The position numbers were made by a program, and so were the translations under genes. Under the pieces are notes generated by a model. It was not told where the DNA came from. It worked only from the letters and a program-made list of their open reading frames with translations, and did no database searches. 64,000 nt of DNA from Sulfurimonas sp. (GTDB lineage Bacteria; Campylobacterota; Campylobacteria; Campylobacterales; Sulfurimonadaceae): positions 124,001 to 188,000 of the forward strand of contig JAOFSE010000001.1 in assembly GCA_028044295.1 (NCBI GenBank), given 5' to 3'. Positions 18,938 through 28,664 of the stretch are shown one piece after another (positions within the stretch are counted from its first letter, which is position 1; each line of letters begins with the position of its first letter).

Positions 18938-19416
18938 GAATTCATACTTCCTATAATCTGTTGTACTTCTCTTGGAAGTAGATGGTCTGTTTTTCCATTA
19001 AATTTTAAAAGATTTCTAACAATAGAAGAACTTATAAAAGCATGCTTTAGTTTTGGCATTAAGTATACTGTCTCTATAGTATCATCTAGAGAGTTGTTTA
19101 GGTAACCTAGTTGGAGTTCGTATTCAAAGTCACTGACAGCACGAAGACCACGGATTAAAATATCTGCCTTATATTCATGAGCAAGGTCAATGGTAAGATT
19201 ATCAAATCCTACAACTCTTACATGCTTTAAGTGGTTAACAGATTTTTGAGCCATTTCTATTCTCTCGTCTAGTGAAAACATAGGTTTTTTATCAGTTGAT
19301 AATGCAACTGCAACAATCACTTCATCAAAGAGACCAAGAGCTCTTACTATGATGTCATAGTGACCTTTTGTGATAGGATCAAAGGTTCCAGGGTAGAGGG
19401 CTGTTCTTTTAGTCAT
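18922..19416 (-). CDS. coaD: Phosphopantetheine adenylyltransferase CoaD
   Basis: Fourth step of CoA synthesis: transfers AMP from ATP to 4'-phosphopantetheine. 164 residues with the nucleotidyltransferase motif YPGTFDPITKGHYDII near residue 8 (the TxGH-type core), LIRGLRAVSDFEYELQL near 85 and the C-terminal ISSSIVRN motif. The adjacency coaD-ubiX-flgA is typical of Campylobacterota. Confidence 0.95.
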   Translation of the reverse strand: MTKRTALYPGTFDPITKGHYDIIVRALGLFDEVIVAVALSTDKKPMFSLDERIEMAQKSVNHLKHVRVVGFDNLTIDLAHEYKADILIRGLRAVSDFEYELQLGYLNNSLDDTIETVYLMPKLKHAFISSSIVRNLLKFNGKTDHLLPREVQQIIGSMNSCTLP

Positions 19417-19419
19417 TTA

Positions 19420-19938
19420 TTATTTCCATCTTTTATATAAGTTATTTTCTAGTCCAAGCAGGTCAAACCATTTACCAATAACAAAGTTTTCCATCTCGTC
19501 GAGTGTTTGTTGCTCAGAGTAGTAAGCCATAACAGGTGGTGCAATAATTACACCTAAAGTTGCTAGTTTTTGCATATTTTCTAAAGCTATTGCTGAAAAT
19601 GGCATCTCTCTTGGGGCTAAAATGAGTTTTTTATGTTCTTTTATCATCACAGAGGCACATCGAGTAACAAGATTATCAGAGATACCACATGCTATTTTAG
19701 CTAGAGTATTCATACTGCAAGGGGCTATAAGCATAGCATCAGTTCCAAAGGATCCAGAGGCAATACTTGCTGATATATCGTCATTATCATAACTTGTAAT
19801 ATTCATCTCTTTATCTAAAACAGTCTCAGAGTTTTTAGTCATAATAAAATGTTTGTCAACTCCATCTGGAAGTAGTTTAAGAACCTTAAGTCCAAGGTTT
19901 ACTCCACTGGCTCCACTTGTTGCTACAACTAACTTCAT
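19420..19938 (-). CDS. ubiX: Flavin prenyltransferase UbiX
   Basis: Makes the prenylated FMN cofactor used by UbiD-type decarboxylases. 172 residues with the FMN loop TSGASGVNLGLK at residue 7, IAPCSMNTLAKIACGISDNLVTRCASV near 72 and the LAPREMPFSAIALENM block near 106. No ubiD is present in the window. It overlaps the flgA end by four bases and precedes coaD by three. Confidence 0.93.
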   Translation of the reverse strand: MKLVVATSGASGVNLGLKVLKLLPDGVDKHFIMTKNSETVLDKEMNITSYDNDDISASIASGSFGTDAMLIAPCSMNTLAKIACGISDNLVTRCASVMIKEHKKLILAPREMPFSAIALENMQKLATLGVIIAPPVMAYYSEQQTLDEMENFVIGKWFDLLGLENNLYKRWK

Positions 19939-20813
19939 TGCATCTCCGCTCTATTTTTACCAGTAACTCTAACTTTTAGTATTTTGCCGTTACTCTTTTG
20001 AACTTTTATTATATCATTTAGTTTACCACTTTGAAGAGATTGCGCGCTAAAAGTTATATTCATTCTTTCACTAAGAAGCGTAATATTTACATTTTGATCT
20101 CTTCTAATGAGTCTAAGCTCTTGAATATCTCTATGAGTTATTAGACTTTCTTTAGCTATATGGTGCTTCGCTTGGTATTTTTGAGCTTCTAATAGCTGTA
20201 GAGGTTTTGATTTGAACCTATCGAGAACTACTTTTTTTACAGATGTGTTTATATTTGATAGTTCAGAGCCTTTCTTTATTTTTTTTCTACTCACATGTAT
20301 GTCTATTAGTGCATCTATAGAGTAGTTGAAAAAGTATTTTTTATTTTTAGATGTTCTTATGCTTATAGTTCCACTTTTTTGTAAGTAATCACGGTCTTTA
20401 ATCTTTATTGTGTACTCTTTTGGTAGTGTCCTCATATATTCTCTAGGTTGTACTTCTATATTTCTTATATCTATAGTCTCATACATTTGTTCATAGTACT
20501 CTTTTAGTGCGTTCATGATTTTAGATGTCTCGATAGGACTTTTTTTGATAAATCTAACAAACTTACCTTTGTATGAGTAATCTTTGAAACCGAGTCTGTC
20601 AAGTATTTTTACAAACTCTTTTGAAGATATCTTTTTTGAGTGTCTATGCTCTTTAATTTTAAAAAGTGTTACAGTTGAGTCTGCTTGGGGTATTACGTCA
20701 CGAAGCATTACATACTCTGAATCAACATAGTATGTACTTTTGATACTATTTGTTGCATATAAAAAGATTGGTAAAGACAGTAATAGAAAATATTTTATGA
20801 ACATACAACTCAT
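19935..20813 (-). CDS. flgA: Flagellar P-ring assembly chaperone FlgA
   Basis: A 292-residue exported protein with a signal peptide (FIKYFLLLSLPIFLYA) and a C-terminal SAF domain (VSRKKIKKGSELSNINTSVKK near 172; KESLITHRDIQELRLIRRDQNVNITL near 215). It helps FlgI assemble the P ring of the flagellar basal body in the periplasm. The N-terminal part is poorly conserved, as usual. It opens the flgA-ubiX-coaD-tmk-hisS run, divergent from frdC across 105 bases. Confidence 0.88.
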   Translation of the reverse strand: MSCMFIKYFLLLSLPIFLYATNSIKSTYYVDSEYVMLRDVIPQADSTVTLFKIKEHRHSKKISSKEFVKILDRLGFKDYSYKGKFVRFIKKSPIETSKIMNALKEYYEQMYETIDIRNIEVQPREYMRTLPKEYTIKIKDRDYLQKSGTISIRTSKNKKYFFNYSIDALIDIHVSRKKIKKGSELSNINTSVKKVVLDRFKSKPLQLLEAQKYQAKHHIAKESLITHRDIQELRLIRRDQNVNITLLSERMNITFSAQSLQSGKLNDIIKVQKSNGKILKVRVTGKNRAEMQ

Positions 20814-20858
20814 TTTATCGTTTTTAAAATTTTATCATTATTTTGTTTAAGCCATCTC

Positions 20859-20886
20859 TTGATATTACAAAAGATTATGATAGAAT
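20859..20886 (+). promoter_or_regulatory. Promoter of frdCAB
   Basis: TTGATA at 20859-20864, a 16-base spacer and TAGAAT at 20881-20886, 33 bases before the frdC ATG at 20919. No FNR-type operator was found in the gap. Confidence 0.5.
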
Positions 20887-20918
20887 GAAATTTATATTTT
20901 TACAACTAGGGGTTTTTA

Positions 20919-21689
20919 ATGGACAAAAATTTATCCAGACTTAAAGAGGTAGAAGAAAAATTTGGAGTCAGAAAGTCGCGTATGACGGCAAAACTTGACT
21001 ACATTCAAAGTGTAACCGGCTTTTTGCTTGCAATATTTATTATGGGTCATATAGTATTTGAATCATCTATCTTAGTTAGTGAAGAGTTTATGTATAGTGT
21101 GACTCTTATGTTTGAAGGTTATTTCCTTTTTGGAAGTGCACACCCAGAAATTGTTTCGGGAATTTCCGCAATAGTTTTTGTCTTATTTATTACTCACGCA
21201 TTTATTGCTATGAGAAAATTCCCATCTAGCTATAAACAATTTAAAATTATTAGAGAACATGCAAAGAGAATGCAACATGAAGACACATCTTTATGGATAG
21301 TTCAAATAGTAACTGGATTCATTATGTTCTTTGCTGGTTCTGTTCATATTTATATGATGATGACACTTCCTTCAGAGATAGGTCCATATCAATCAGCTAG
21401 TAGAATTACACATGATTACATGTGGATTTTATACTCAATCCTTTTAGTAACAGTTATCATACATGCTTTTGTTGGTCTTTATCGATTAGCAATAAAATGG
21501 GGATTCACTGAAGGTCCTAACCACAAAGTATCTCGTAAAAGATTTAAAGTTATTATGAAAGTAATGATTGTCGCTTATTTAGTTTTAGGTTTTACATCTT
21601 TAGGAAAATACTTATATATTGGTAACACACATGATTTTGAAAAAGAACCAGTATATAAATCAAAAACTATTGTATTGGAGAGACATTAA
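20919..21689 (+). CDS. frdC: Fumarate reductase cytochrome b subunit FrdC
   Basis: 256 residues with five hydrophobic helices (for example [78 protein letters not shown]). Conserved histidines in MGHIVFE, THAFI, SVHIY and IHAFVG can ligate the two hemes b of the Wolinella-type quinol:fumarate reductase. It anchors FrdAB to the inner membrane and exchanges electrons with menaquinone. The stop overlaps the frdA start by one base. The enzyme may work as reductase (respiration, reductive TCA) or dehydrogenase. Confidence 0.95.
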   Translation: MDKNLSRLKEVEEKFGVRKSRMTAKLDYIQSVTGFLLAIFIMGHIVFESSILVSEEFMYSVTLMFEGYFLFGSAHPEIVSGISAIVFVLFITHAFIAMRKFPSSYKQFKIIREHAKRMQHEDTSLWIVQIVTGFIMFFAGSVHIYMMMTLPSEIGPYQSASRITHDYMWILYSILLVTVIIHAFVGLYRLAIKWGFTEGPNHKVSRKRFKVIMKVMIVAYLVLGFTSLGKYLYIGNTHDFEKEPVYKSKTIVLERH

Positions 21690-23683
21690 TGAGAGTAGCT
21701 TATACAGATGTTTTAGTTGTTGGTGGTGGTCTTGCAGGCCTTAGATGTGCAACAGGAGTTAAGCAAAGAGGACATGATGTAGTTCTTTTAACACTTGTCC
21801 CACCAAAACGTTCTCACTCAGCTGCAGCACAAGGTGGTATGCAAGCTAGTTTAGGTAACTGTAGTAAAGGTGAGGGTGATAATGAAGATATTCATTTCGC
21901 AGACACTATTAAAGGTAGTGATTGGGGAGCTGACCAAGATGTAGCTCGTATGTTTGTAAATACTGCTCCAAAAGCTATACGTGAGTTAGCAGCTTGGGGA
22001 GTTCCTTGGACTAGAGTACATCGTGGAGATCATCAAGCAATAATAAATGCTAAAAAAGTAACACTTACTGAAAAAGATGAAGCACACGGTCTTATCACTG
22101 CGCGTGATTTTGGCGGTACAAAAAAATGGCGTACATGCTATACATCTGATGGTACTGGACACTCTATGCTTTATGCCATGGATAACAAAGCACAAGAGCA
22201 AGAGATAACAGTTCATGAGAGAATGGAAGCTATGGCTCTTATTCATGAAAATGGTCGTTGTTATGGTGCTGTTGCGAGAAACCTTATGACTGGTGAACTT
22301 GTTGCTTATATTGCAAAGGCTACAAGTATAGCTACAGGTGGATATGGTCGTATATACGCGGTTTCAACAAATGCTGTTATATGTCAAGGTATGGGTCAAG
22401 CCATCGCTCTTGAAACAGGTATAGCGACATTAGGTAATATGGAAGCTATACAGTTCCATCCTACAGCTATTGTTCCAGTTGGTATTCTTACTACTGAGGG
22501 TTGTCGTGGTGATGGTGGCTTACTTACAGATGTTGATGGTTATAGATTTATGCCAGATTATGAACCAGAGAAGAAAGAACTAGCTTCTCGTGATGTTGTA
22601 TCTCGTCGTATGGTTGAGCATATGAGAAAAGGTAAGGGTGTTAAGTCTCGCTATGGAGACCATTTATGGTTAGACATTACGATTTTAGGTCGTGAACATA
22701 TTGAGAAAAACCTTCGTGAAGTAAAAGATATCTGTATGTCCTTCTTAGGAATTGATCCTGCTGAAAAGCCAATACCAGTTCGTCCAACACAGCATTACTC
22801 TATGGGTGGAATTCGTACAGATTATAAGGGTGAATCTCAAACGCTAAAAGGTTTATACTCTTGTGGTGAGGCAGCTTGTTGGGATTTACATGGGTTTAAC
22901 CGCCTTGGTGGAAATTCAGTTGCTGAGACTGTTGTATCTGGAATGCTACAAGCTGAGCATATCGCAGATTATTGTGATACTGAAGAGAGTGAGATAGACA
23001 TTTCAACTAAACTTATAAAAGAGTTTGTAGATAAAGAACAAGCAAAATTGGACTACCTTCTTGAGCCAAAGGAAAATGCAGAGTCAGCGTATCCACTTCG
23101 TCGTGCTATGGAAAATATTATGATGGACAAGGTTGGTATCTTTAGAAATGAAAAAGACCTTCAAGATGCAGTTGATGAGCTAGAACAACTTCTTATTCGT
23201 TCTCGAAATATAGAAGTAAAACATAAAACTCTTACCGCTAACCCTGAGCTTTTTAACGCTTATAGAGTGCAGAGAATGTTAAAACTTGCACTTTGTGTTG
23301 CTAAAGGTGCTTTAGAGCGTAGAGAGAGTCGTGGTGCACATGCTAGAGAGGATTACTTAGAGAGAAATGATAAAGACTTCCTAAACCGAACTCTTACTTC
23401 ATGGCCAGATGAAAATCAGACTATGCCTACTATTACTTATGAAGATATAGACATTAAGTCTATGGAACTACCTCCAGGCTTTCGTGGTTATGGTAAAGAT
23501 ATGACCATAACAAATCCTGAGTCTAAAACTAGACAAGATGAAGTAGATAAAATAAGAGAAGAACTTGAAGCTAAAAGTGCTGACAGGTTTGAGATTCAAT
23601 CAGCAATTATGGAATACAAATCAAAACTACCTGATAGATATAATGGTAAAAATGAAAGATTATGGGAGCGCTTAGATGACTAA
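21689..23683 (+). CDS. frdA: Fumarate reductase flavoprotein subunit FrdA
   Basis: 664 residues, FAD-containing catalytic subunit interconverting fumarate and succinate. The dinucleotide-binding loop [15 protein letters not shown] starts at residue 6, the covalent-FAD His lies in [14 protein letters not shown] near 43, the substrate region in [23 protein letters not shown] near 255, and the capping Arg in [11 protein letters not shown] near 370. Length matches the epsilon-type FrdA. Its stop region overlaps frdB by eight bases. Confidence 0.96.
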   Translation: MRVAYTDVLVVGGGLAGLRCATGVKQRGHDVVLLTLVPPKRSHSAAAQGGMQASLGNCSKGEGDNEDIHFADTIKGSDWGADQDVARMFVNTAPKAIRELAAWGVPWTRVHRGDHQAIINAKKVTLTEKDEAHGLITARDFGGTKKWRTCYTSDGTGHSMLYAMDNKAQEQEITVHERMEAMALIHENGRCYGAVARNLMTGELVAYIAKATSIATGGYGRIYAVSTNAVICQGMGQAIALETGIATLGNMEAIQFHPTAIVPVGILTTEGCRGDGGLLTDVDGYRFMPDYEPEKKELASRDVVSRRMVEHMRKGKGVKSRYGDHLWLDITILGREHIEKNLREVKDICMSFLGIDPAEKPIPVRPTQHYSMGGIRTDYKGESQTLKGLYSCGEAACWDLHGFNRLGGNSVAETVVSGMLQAEHIADYCDTEESEIDISTKLIKEFVDKEQAKLDYLLEPKENAESAYPLRRAMENIMMDKVGIFRNEKDLQDAVDELEQLLIRSRNIEVKHKTLTANPELFNAYRVQRMLKLALCVAKGALERRESRGAHAREDYLERNDKDFLNRTLTSWPDENQTMPTITYEDIDIKSMELPPGFRGYGKDMTITNPESKTRQDEVDKIREELEAKSADRFEIQSAIMEYKSKLPDRYNGKNERLWERLDD

Positions 23684-24419
23684 TGAAACACCAAGATTAC
23701 TAAAAATCTCTATACTAAGATACAATCCACAGATACCAGAGGTAAAACCATCGGTTGAAACGTATGAGCTTGAAGAGGGTGATGGTATGACTCTGTTTAT
23801 TGCATTAAACGAGATACGTGAAAGGTTTGACCCATCACTAAAGTTTGACTTCGTTTGTCGTGCAGGGATATGTGGAAGTTGTTCGATGCTTATAAATGGA
23901 AAACCTACACTAGCATGTAGAACATTAACTGCAAATCTTGATGAAGAGATTAACCTTGCTCCTTTACCTCTTTTTGAACTCATAGGTGACCTTTCTATTC
24001 ACACGGGTAACTGGATGCGTGGTTTAAATGAGAGACTCGAGGCATGGATACATGAAGAGGATCAAAAAGAAGTAGATTTTGATAGACTTGAAGAGAAAAT
24101 GGAACCAGCTCTTGCAGAAGAGATTTACGAAACTGACCGTTGTATAGAGTGTGGTTGTTGTGTAGCTGGATGTGGTACTGCTCTTATGCGTAATGACTTT
24201 GTTGGTGCAGTTGGTCTCAACAAAATTGCAAGATTTAGACTAGATCCACGTGATAAAAGAGATGACTCTGATTACTATGACATTATAGGTGATGAAGATG
24301 GAATCTTTGGTTGTATGTCTTTGATGGGTTGTGAGGACTCATGTCCAAAAGAGTTGCCTCTACAGTCTAAATTAGCCTACCTACGTAGAAAAATGGTTGT
24401 AATGAAAGATGAGAAGTAA
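23676..24419 (+). CDS. frdB: Fumarate reductase iron-sulfur subunit FrdB
   Basis: 247 residues carrying three clusters: [2Fe-2S] by [21 protein letters not shown] (residues about 67-87), and the 4Fe-4S/3Fe-4S pair by [12 protein letters not shown] near 160 and [17 protein letters not shown] near 212. It passes electrons between FrdC hemes and FrdA FAD. The 3' end overlaps the first dynamin gene by 11 bases, so the GTPase pair is likely transcribed with frdCAB. Confidence 0.95.
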   Translation: MTNETPRLLKISILRYNPQIPEVKPSVETYELEEGDGMTLFIALNEIRERFDPSLKFDFVCRAGICGSCSMLINGKPTLACRTLTANLDEEINLAPLPLFELIGDLSIHTGNWMRGLNERLEAWIHEEDQKEVDFDRLEEKMEPALAEEIYETDRCIECGCCVAGCGTALMRNDFVGAVGLNKIARFRLDPRDKRDDSDYYDIIGDEDGIFGCMSLMGCEDSCPKELPLQSKLAYLRRKMVVMKDEK

Positions 24420-26682
24420 TTACTTCTTACTTTATCATTCGGTAAATTATGTATCTGATGAAGATACACTTTTACTAAATTTTAAAGATAAGGACTTTGA
24501 TAAGATAGCTGCGCTAATTTTAACTATAAAGGTTGAAAAGTTAGATGGCTATCTAGAGTTAGAAGAGTTTAAAAAGCTATGTAAAAAGATTATTATAAAT
24601 GGTTTTTTAAATGCTTCTAGTCTCTATGAGTTTTGCAGTATTATTCTACAAAGGTTATCTACAAATAAAGACTTAGTGGATGAGTATATGGAAGTATTTG
24701 AATTTCTGCATGTTGAAAACTTACTAACTTTAGTCGAAAAGAAAAAACTACGAAGTATATTTGAATCTTTACATGAAGAAGTTCTACATGTAGATTCACT
24801 AAGTAGTAATTTTAAAGCTTCTAAAGAGACACTTCTATCTTCACTAGTAGAGATGAAAAAACTTTGTGATTCAGAGGTAATAGGTAAAGACATAGATACT
24901 TTAGAGAGTTATATCAACAATCAAACTTTTTCAATTGGTATCACTGGTGTTATGAATGTTGGTAAGTCTACATTTATAAACTCTCTTCTTTCACAAGAGC
25001 TTCTTGGCAGCTCAGTAGTTGCAGAAACTGCTAACTTAAGTGTAATAAAATACTCAAAAGAAGCATACACAAAAGTGAGATTTTTCAACTCACTTGAGTT
25101 TGATGAAATGCTACACTCATTTAGTGACGAAAAAGAGAAAAAAGAGTATTTAAGTGCTTTGGAATCATCTATAAAAATAGATAAATATGTACAAAAAGAA
25201 TCATTAACTAAAGAAATTGATAGAAAATCTTTGAAAAAATATACTTCTGCCTCTGACTCCTCGGGACTCTGTCACTTAGTGAAAGATGTTGAACTTGGTG
25301 TTGATTTAGAGTTCTTAAAAGACTCGATTGAGATAGTAGATACACCAGGACTTGATGACTCTCTTATAGTTAGAGAGAGTGTAACTCAAGGTTATGTTTC
25401 AAACTGTGATTTACTTATACATTTAATGAACGTAAATCAGAGTGCTACTCAAAAAGATGTTGATTTTATTATTGATTGTGTGTTAAACCAAAATGTTACA
25501 AAGATACTTATACTATTAACAAAAGCCGACAATATAACTAAAGAAGAAATCATAGAGGTTGAAAGTTATACTAAAAGTAGTATAGAAAATCAGTTTACAT
25601 CACTTGGAGAAGACTTTAATGTTTCAAAAGTTTTATCATCTCTCAAGTTTTTAACTATATCTGCTAAAACTGCTTTAGATATTAGAGTGTCTAGTGAGAG
25701 TAATGAAGAAGGCTTAAAAAATAGTGGAATACTTGATGTTGAGAGTTATCTGTTTGATACGCTGTTTTCTAAAAATGACAAAAACGAGTTAATAATAGAA
25801 AATGCAAAGAAGAGACTAAATGACATAGCAAAGGCACAACTTAAAATTTATAGTAATAATTTACTTCTATACTCAAAAGATGAAGGCGCACTAGAAGAAG
25901 AACTTCATTCATTTAACAAAACAAAAGAGAATATGAACTCTACATGTAAGCTTATAAATAAAGAGATAAACAGTGAGTTTAATAGCTTTAAAGAGTCTTT
26001 AAACAAGTTAAATACAGATATGGGTACACAGTTGAGTGATTTGAAGTCTAAGGTAATGATGAGAGTTATTGATGAGATAAGATATACGCTTGAGAAATCT
26101 AATGTAGAGTTAAAAGAGACACAAATAAAGATGATTGTAGATAAAAGCTTAAATCATGGCTTTATAGACATAGTAAGAGATCATAAACATAAGCTAGACT
26201 CTATGGTGATAAATATAAGTAAAAACATAGAACTTAGTCTAAAAAAACACTCTATAGAAGTAGGGGATGTTGAGAACAACTTTAGTATGCAAGAATTGTT
26301 TGAGAAAAACTCCAACTCAGTTCTTACCAGTAGTGCGAAGATGATTTTAAAAGAGACTATGAATCTATGTAAGTCTATTAAACTATCTAAGATAGATAAG
26401 TTTAAAGAGGACTACATAGGCGTAATTGATAAAGAGTTTGTTTACGTGCAAGCTCACCTTGAAGCTACTATAAAAGAGTTAAATGACTCTGTATTAGATG
26501 TCTTTTTTGATGCTTTAAGGATTCCAATTGTGAGGCTCGAGGATGAACTTAGAGAGTATGAAAGCACTTTGGAATCACAGATATTTTTACTCCGAGATAA
26601 AGATAAAAATATAGAAGAGATACAAGTGAATACACAAGATAATATAAACTCTATAAACTCACTTATTAGGAGTGTTTCATGA
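24409..26682 (+). CDS. Bacterial dynamin-like GTPase, first of a pair
   Basis: 757 residues. A helical region of about 170 residues precedes the GTPase domain, whose G1 is GVMNVGKSTF (near residue 180), G3 DTPGLDDS (near 310) and G4 TKAD (near 374). Long amphipathic and coiled-coil helices follow to the end. This is the place and plan of Campylobacter jejuni Cj0411 (DLP1), which with Cj0412 forms a heterotetramer that tethers membranes; that partnership is published for Campylobacter and inferred here. No membrane helix is obvious. It overlaps frdB upstream and DLP2 downstream (four bases). Confidence 0.88.
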   Translation: MRSNYFLLYHSVNYVSDEDTLLLNFKDKDFDKIAALILTIKVEKLDGYLELEEFKKLCKKIIINGFLNASSLYEFCSIILQRLSTNKDLVDEYMEVFEFLHVENLLTLVEKKKLRSIFESLHEEVLHVDSLSSNFKASKETLLSSLVEMKKLCDSEVIGKDIDTLESYINNQTFSIGITGVMNVGKSTFINSLLSQELLGSSVVAETANLSVIKYSKEAYTKVRFFNSLEFDEMLHSFSDEKEKKEYLSALESSIKIDKYVQKESLTKEIDRKSLKKYTSASDSSGLCHLVKDVELGVDLEFLKDSIEIVDTPGLDDSLIVRESVTQGYVSNCDLLIHLMNVNQSATQKDVDFIIDCVLNQNVTKILILLTKADNITKEEIIEVESYTKSSIENQFTSLGEDFNVSKVLSSLKFLTISAKTALDIRVSSESNEEGLKNSGILDVESYLFDTLFSKNDKNELIIENAKKRLNDIAKAQLKIYSNNLLLYSKDEGALEEELHSFNKTKENMNSTCKLINKEINSEFNSFKESLNKLNTDMGTQLSDLKSKVMMRVIDEIRYTLEKSNVELKETQIKMIVDKSLNHGFIDIVRDHKHKLDSMVINISKNIELSLKKHSIEVGDVENNFSMQELFEKNSNSVLTSSAKMILKETMNLCKSIKLSKIDKFKEDYIGVIDKEFVYVQAHLEATIKELNDSVLDVFFDALRIPIVRLEDELREYESTLESQIFLLRDKDKNIEEIQVNTQDNINSINSLIRSVS

Positions 26683-28664
26683 CAATATTTGAACCACTTC
26701 TTAAAGAGATAAAAAACAAAGAAGAGCTGAGAAATGAAGAGGTTAACTCCTTAGAATCATTTATAAAATCTGTATCTAGCAAACTGCTAGCAGATGAGTT
26801 TAATCCATCTAATTCACTTCGTAGTATCTTGGATAAGCAAATGAGAAGAGTCAAATATCCTATGGAAGTTGCTATAGTAGGGCAGTTCTCATCAGGTAAA
26901 TCAACATTTTTAAATGCATTGTTGTCTAAGGATGTTCTTCCAACTGGCATTACCCCTGTAACTTCAAAGGTAAACTTTATAAACTATGCAAAAGAGTATA
27001 AGCTAAAGATAACTTTTAAAAGTGGAGCTACTGAATTCCACTCTATAGAGCATTTAGCAAAGTTTACAGACCAAAGAGAAGCTATAGAAGATGTTAAGTA
27101 CCTTTCCATATTTGCCCCTGTAGAAATGTTAAAGGATATATCTTTTGTAGATACACCAGGTTTAAATTCTCAGTCAAAGTTCGATACAGATACAACAAAT
27201 GCAATTCTCAGGGATGTTGATGGTATCATATGGCTAGGTCTTATAGATGCAGTAGCAAAGAAGAGCGAAATAGATATACTTGAAAAGTATCTTCCAAACT
27301 ATGCCTCAAAATCTGCTTGTTTACTTAACCAAAAAGATAGACTCTCCCCAGATGAAGTTAGGACAGCACTAACTTATGCAAATGAAAACTATAAAGATTA
27401 TTTTAGTAAGATAATCGCTATATCTGCTATACAAGCTCTTGACTCAAGAGTACACCAAAAAGAAAATGTACTACTAGATGAAAAGAATCGTTTTATAAAT
27501 GATATAAGAGAAGAGATGATAGCTAGTAACAAAGATGTTGATATTAGCTTTTTTGATCATAAACTAGAAACTCATAATAAAAACATAGAATCAATTAACA
27601 AAAAAGATTACTCAAACTATGAAGATGAACTAAAAAACTCAAATATTTTGGATGTTTTAGAATTTATAAACTCTACAATAAGGCCTCAGGCAAAAGAGTC
27701 AAAAATATTTGCTATTAAAAAAGATCTATCATCAATATGTAATATTTTACAAAACGAGTACACAAGAATAACTTCATCATATTCTGACCTTGCTGAAATA
27801 ATAGATGATTTCTCATCAAATATAGAGAACAAATTAAAATCTTTAGAGTCTGAGATAAGTCTACATGTAGAGATGTTAAACGTTAAAATATCTGAGGACA
27901 TTAGTGCTAATGTATCTGGAATTTATGAAGGTATAAAACCACTCACCAAAGAGCTATTAAAAGATAAAAAATCCATCTTAGGTAACTCGTATACAAAAGA
28001 GTCATACCAGACATATATGTATGAAAGCAACACTAACTTTAGTGTAAAATATCAAGAGAGCTTAAACGCACTAGACAGACTCATACTATTTAGTATTAAT
28101 GAAGTGGAGGCTATTTTAAAAGCTTTTGAAAAAGAACTTTTACTTTGGCAGTTAAAGAACGAAAAGCTTGTTAAAAATAGAGAAGTTGCTTCAGACGAAG
28201 AGTTTAGTAAAGTAAGGATTTTCTCTGCTCAAATGTATGAACTTTTACTTCAAGATTTTCAACTAAAATTTGATGAGTTTAAAATGAAAATGCAAAAGAG
28301 AATTTTTAAATTATCTTTTAAAAATAGGTTTGAACTTGCCTGTGAGAAAACAGTGCTAAATGTAATGCAAGAGATAGCTAAAATGCAAAATGCTTATGAA
28401 AAAGATTCAGAGTCAAGTGTTATTAATTCTATTGATGAGAGTGAAGTACTTTTGATGTTTAAAGAGAATCTAGATTTTGAGTACCTAAAGAGAGAATTAC
28501 AAAGAGATAACAGCTTTGTAGTATCAGACTTAAGTGAGAGCAATAAAGAGCTTTTAGATACTGTAAAAGAGTCTATGAAAAAGATACATGTAAATTTTGA
28601 TGAGATAAACGATAAGGTTAGATTACTTGATGATATAAAAGAGTTTATTGATACAGAGTTCTAA
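26679..28664 (+). CDS. Bacterial dynamin-like GTPase, second of a pair
   Basis: 661 residues; the GTPase domain comes early: G1 GQFSSGKSTF near residue 67, a PTGITPVTSKV switch near 88 (the G2 threonine), G3 DTPGLNSQ near 157 and G4 NQKD near 219. The rest is long helical stalk (SSNIENKLKSLESEISLHVEML and following). Corresponds in position to C. jejuni Cj0412 (DLP2). The ATG overlaps the stop of the first gene, which suits equal production of a hetero-oligomer. The stop abuts the convergent diguanylate cyclase gene with no spacer. Confidence 0.88.
   Translation: MTIFEPLLKEIKNKEELRNEEVNSLESFIKSVSSKLLADEFNPSNSLRSILDKQMRRVKYPMEVAIVGQFSSGKSTFLNALLSKDVLPTGITPVTSKVNFINYAKEYKLKITFKSGATEFHSIEHLAKFTDQREAIEDVKYLSIFAPVEMLKDISFVDTPGLNSQSKFDTDTTNAILRDVDGIIWLGLIDAVAKKSEIDILEKYLPNYASKSACLLNQKDRLSPDEVRTALTYANENYKDYFSKIIAISAIQALDSRVHQKENVLLDEKNRFINDIREEMIASNKDVDISFFDHKLETHNKNIESINKKDYSNYEDELKNSNILDVLEFINSTIRPQAKESKIFAIKKDLSSICNILQNEYTRITSSYSDLAEIIDDFSSNIENKLKSLESEISLHVEMLNVKISEDISANVSGIYEGIKPLTKELLKDKKSILGNSYTKESYQTYMYESNTNFSVKYQESLNALDRLILFSINEVEAILKAFEKELLLWQLKNEKLVKNREVASDEEFSKVRIFSAQMYELLLQDFQLKFDEFKMKMQKRIFKLSFKNRFELACEKTVLNVMQEIAKMQNAYEKDSESSVINSIDESEVLLMFKENLDFEYLKRELQRDNSFVVSDLSESNKELLDTVKESMKKIHVNFDEINDKVRLLDDIKEFIDTEF

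Noticed and set aside
20814..20918. Possible sigma-54 promoter for flgA on the minus strand
   Set aside because: A GGC is present (AGATGGCTTAAAC) but no GC follows at the required 10-base spacing.
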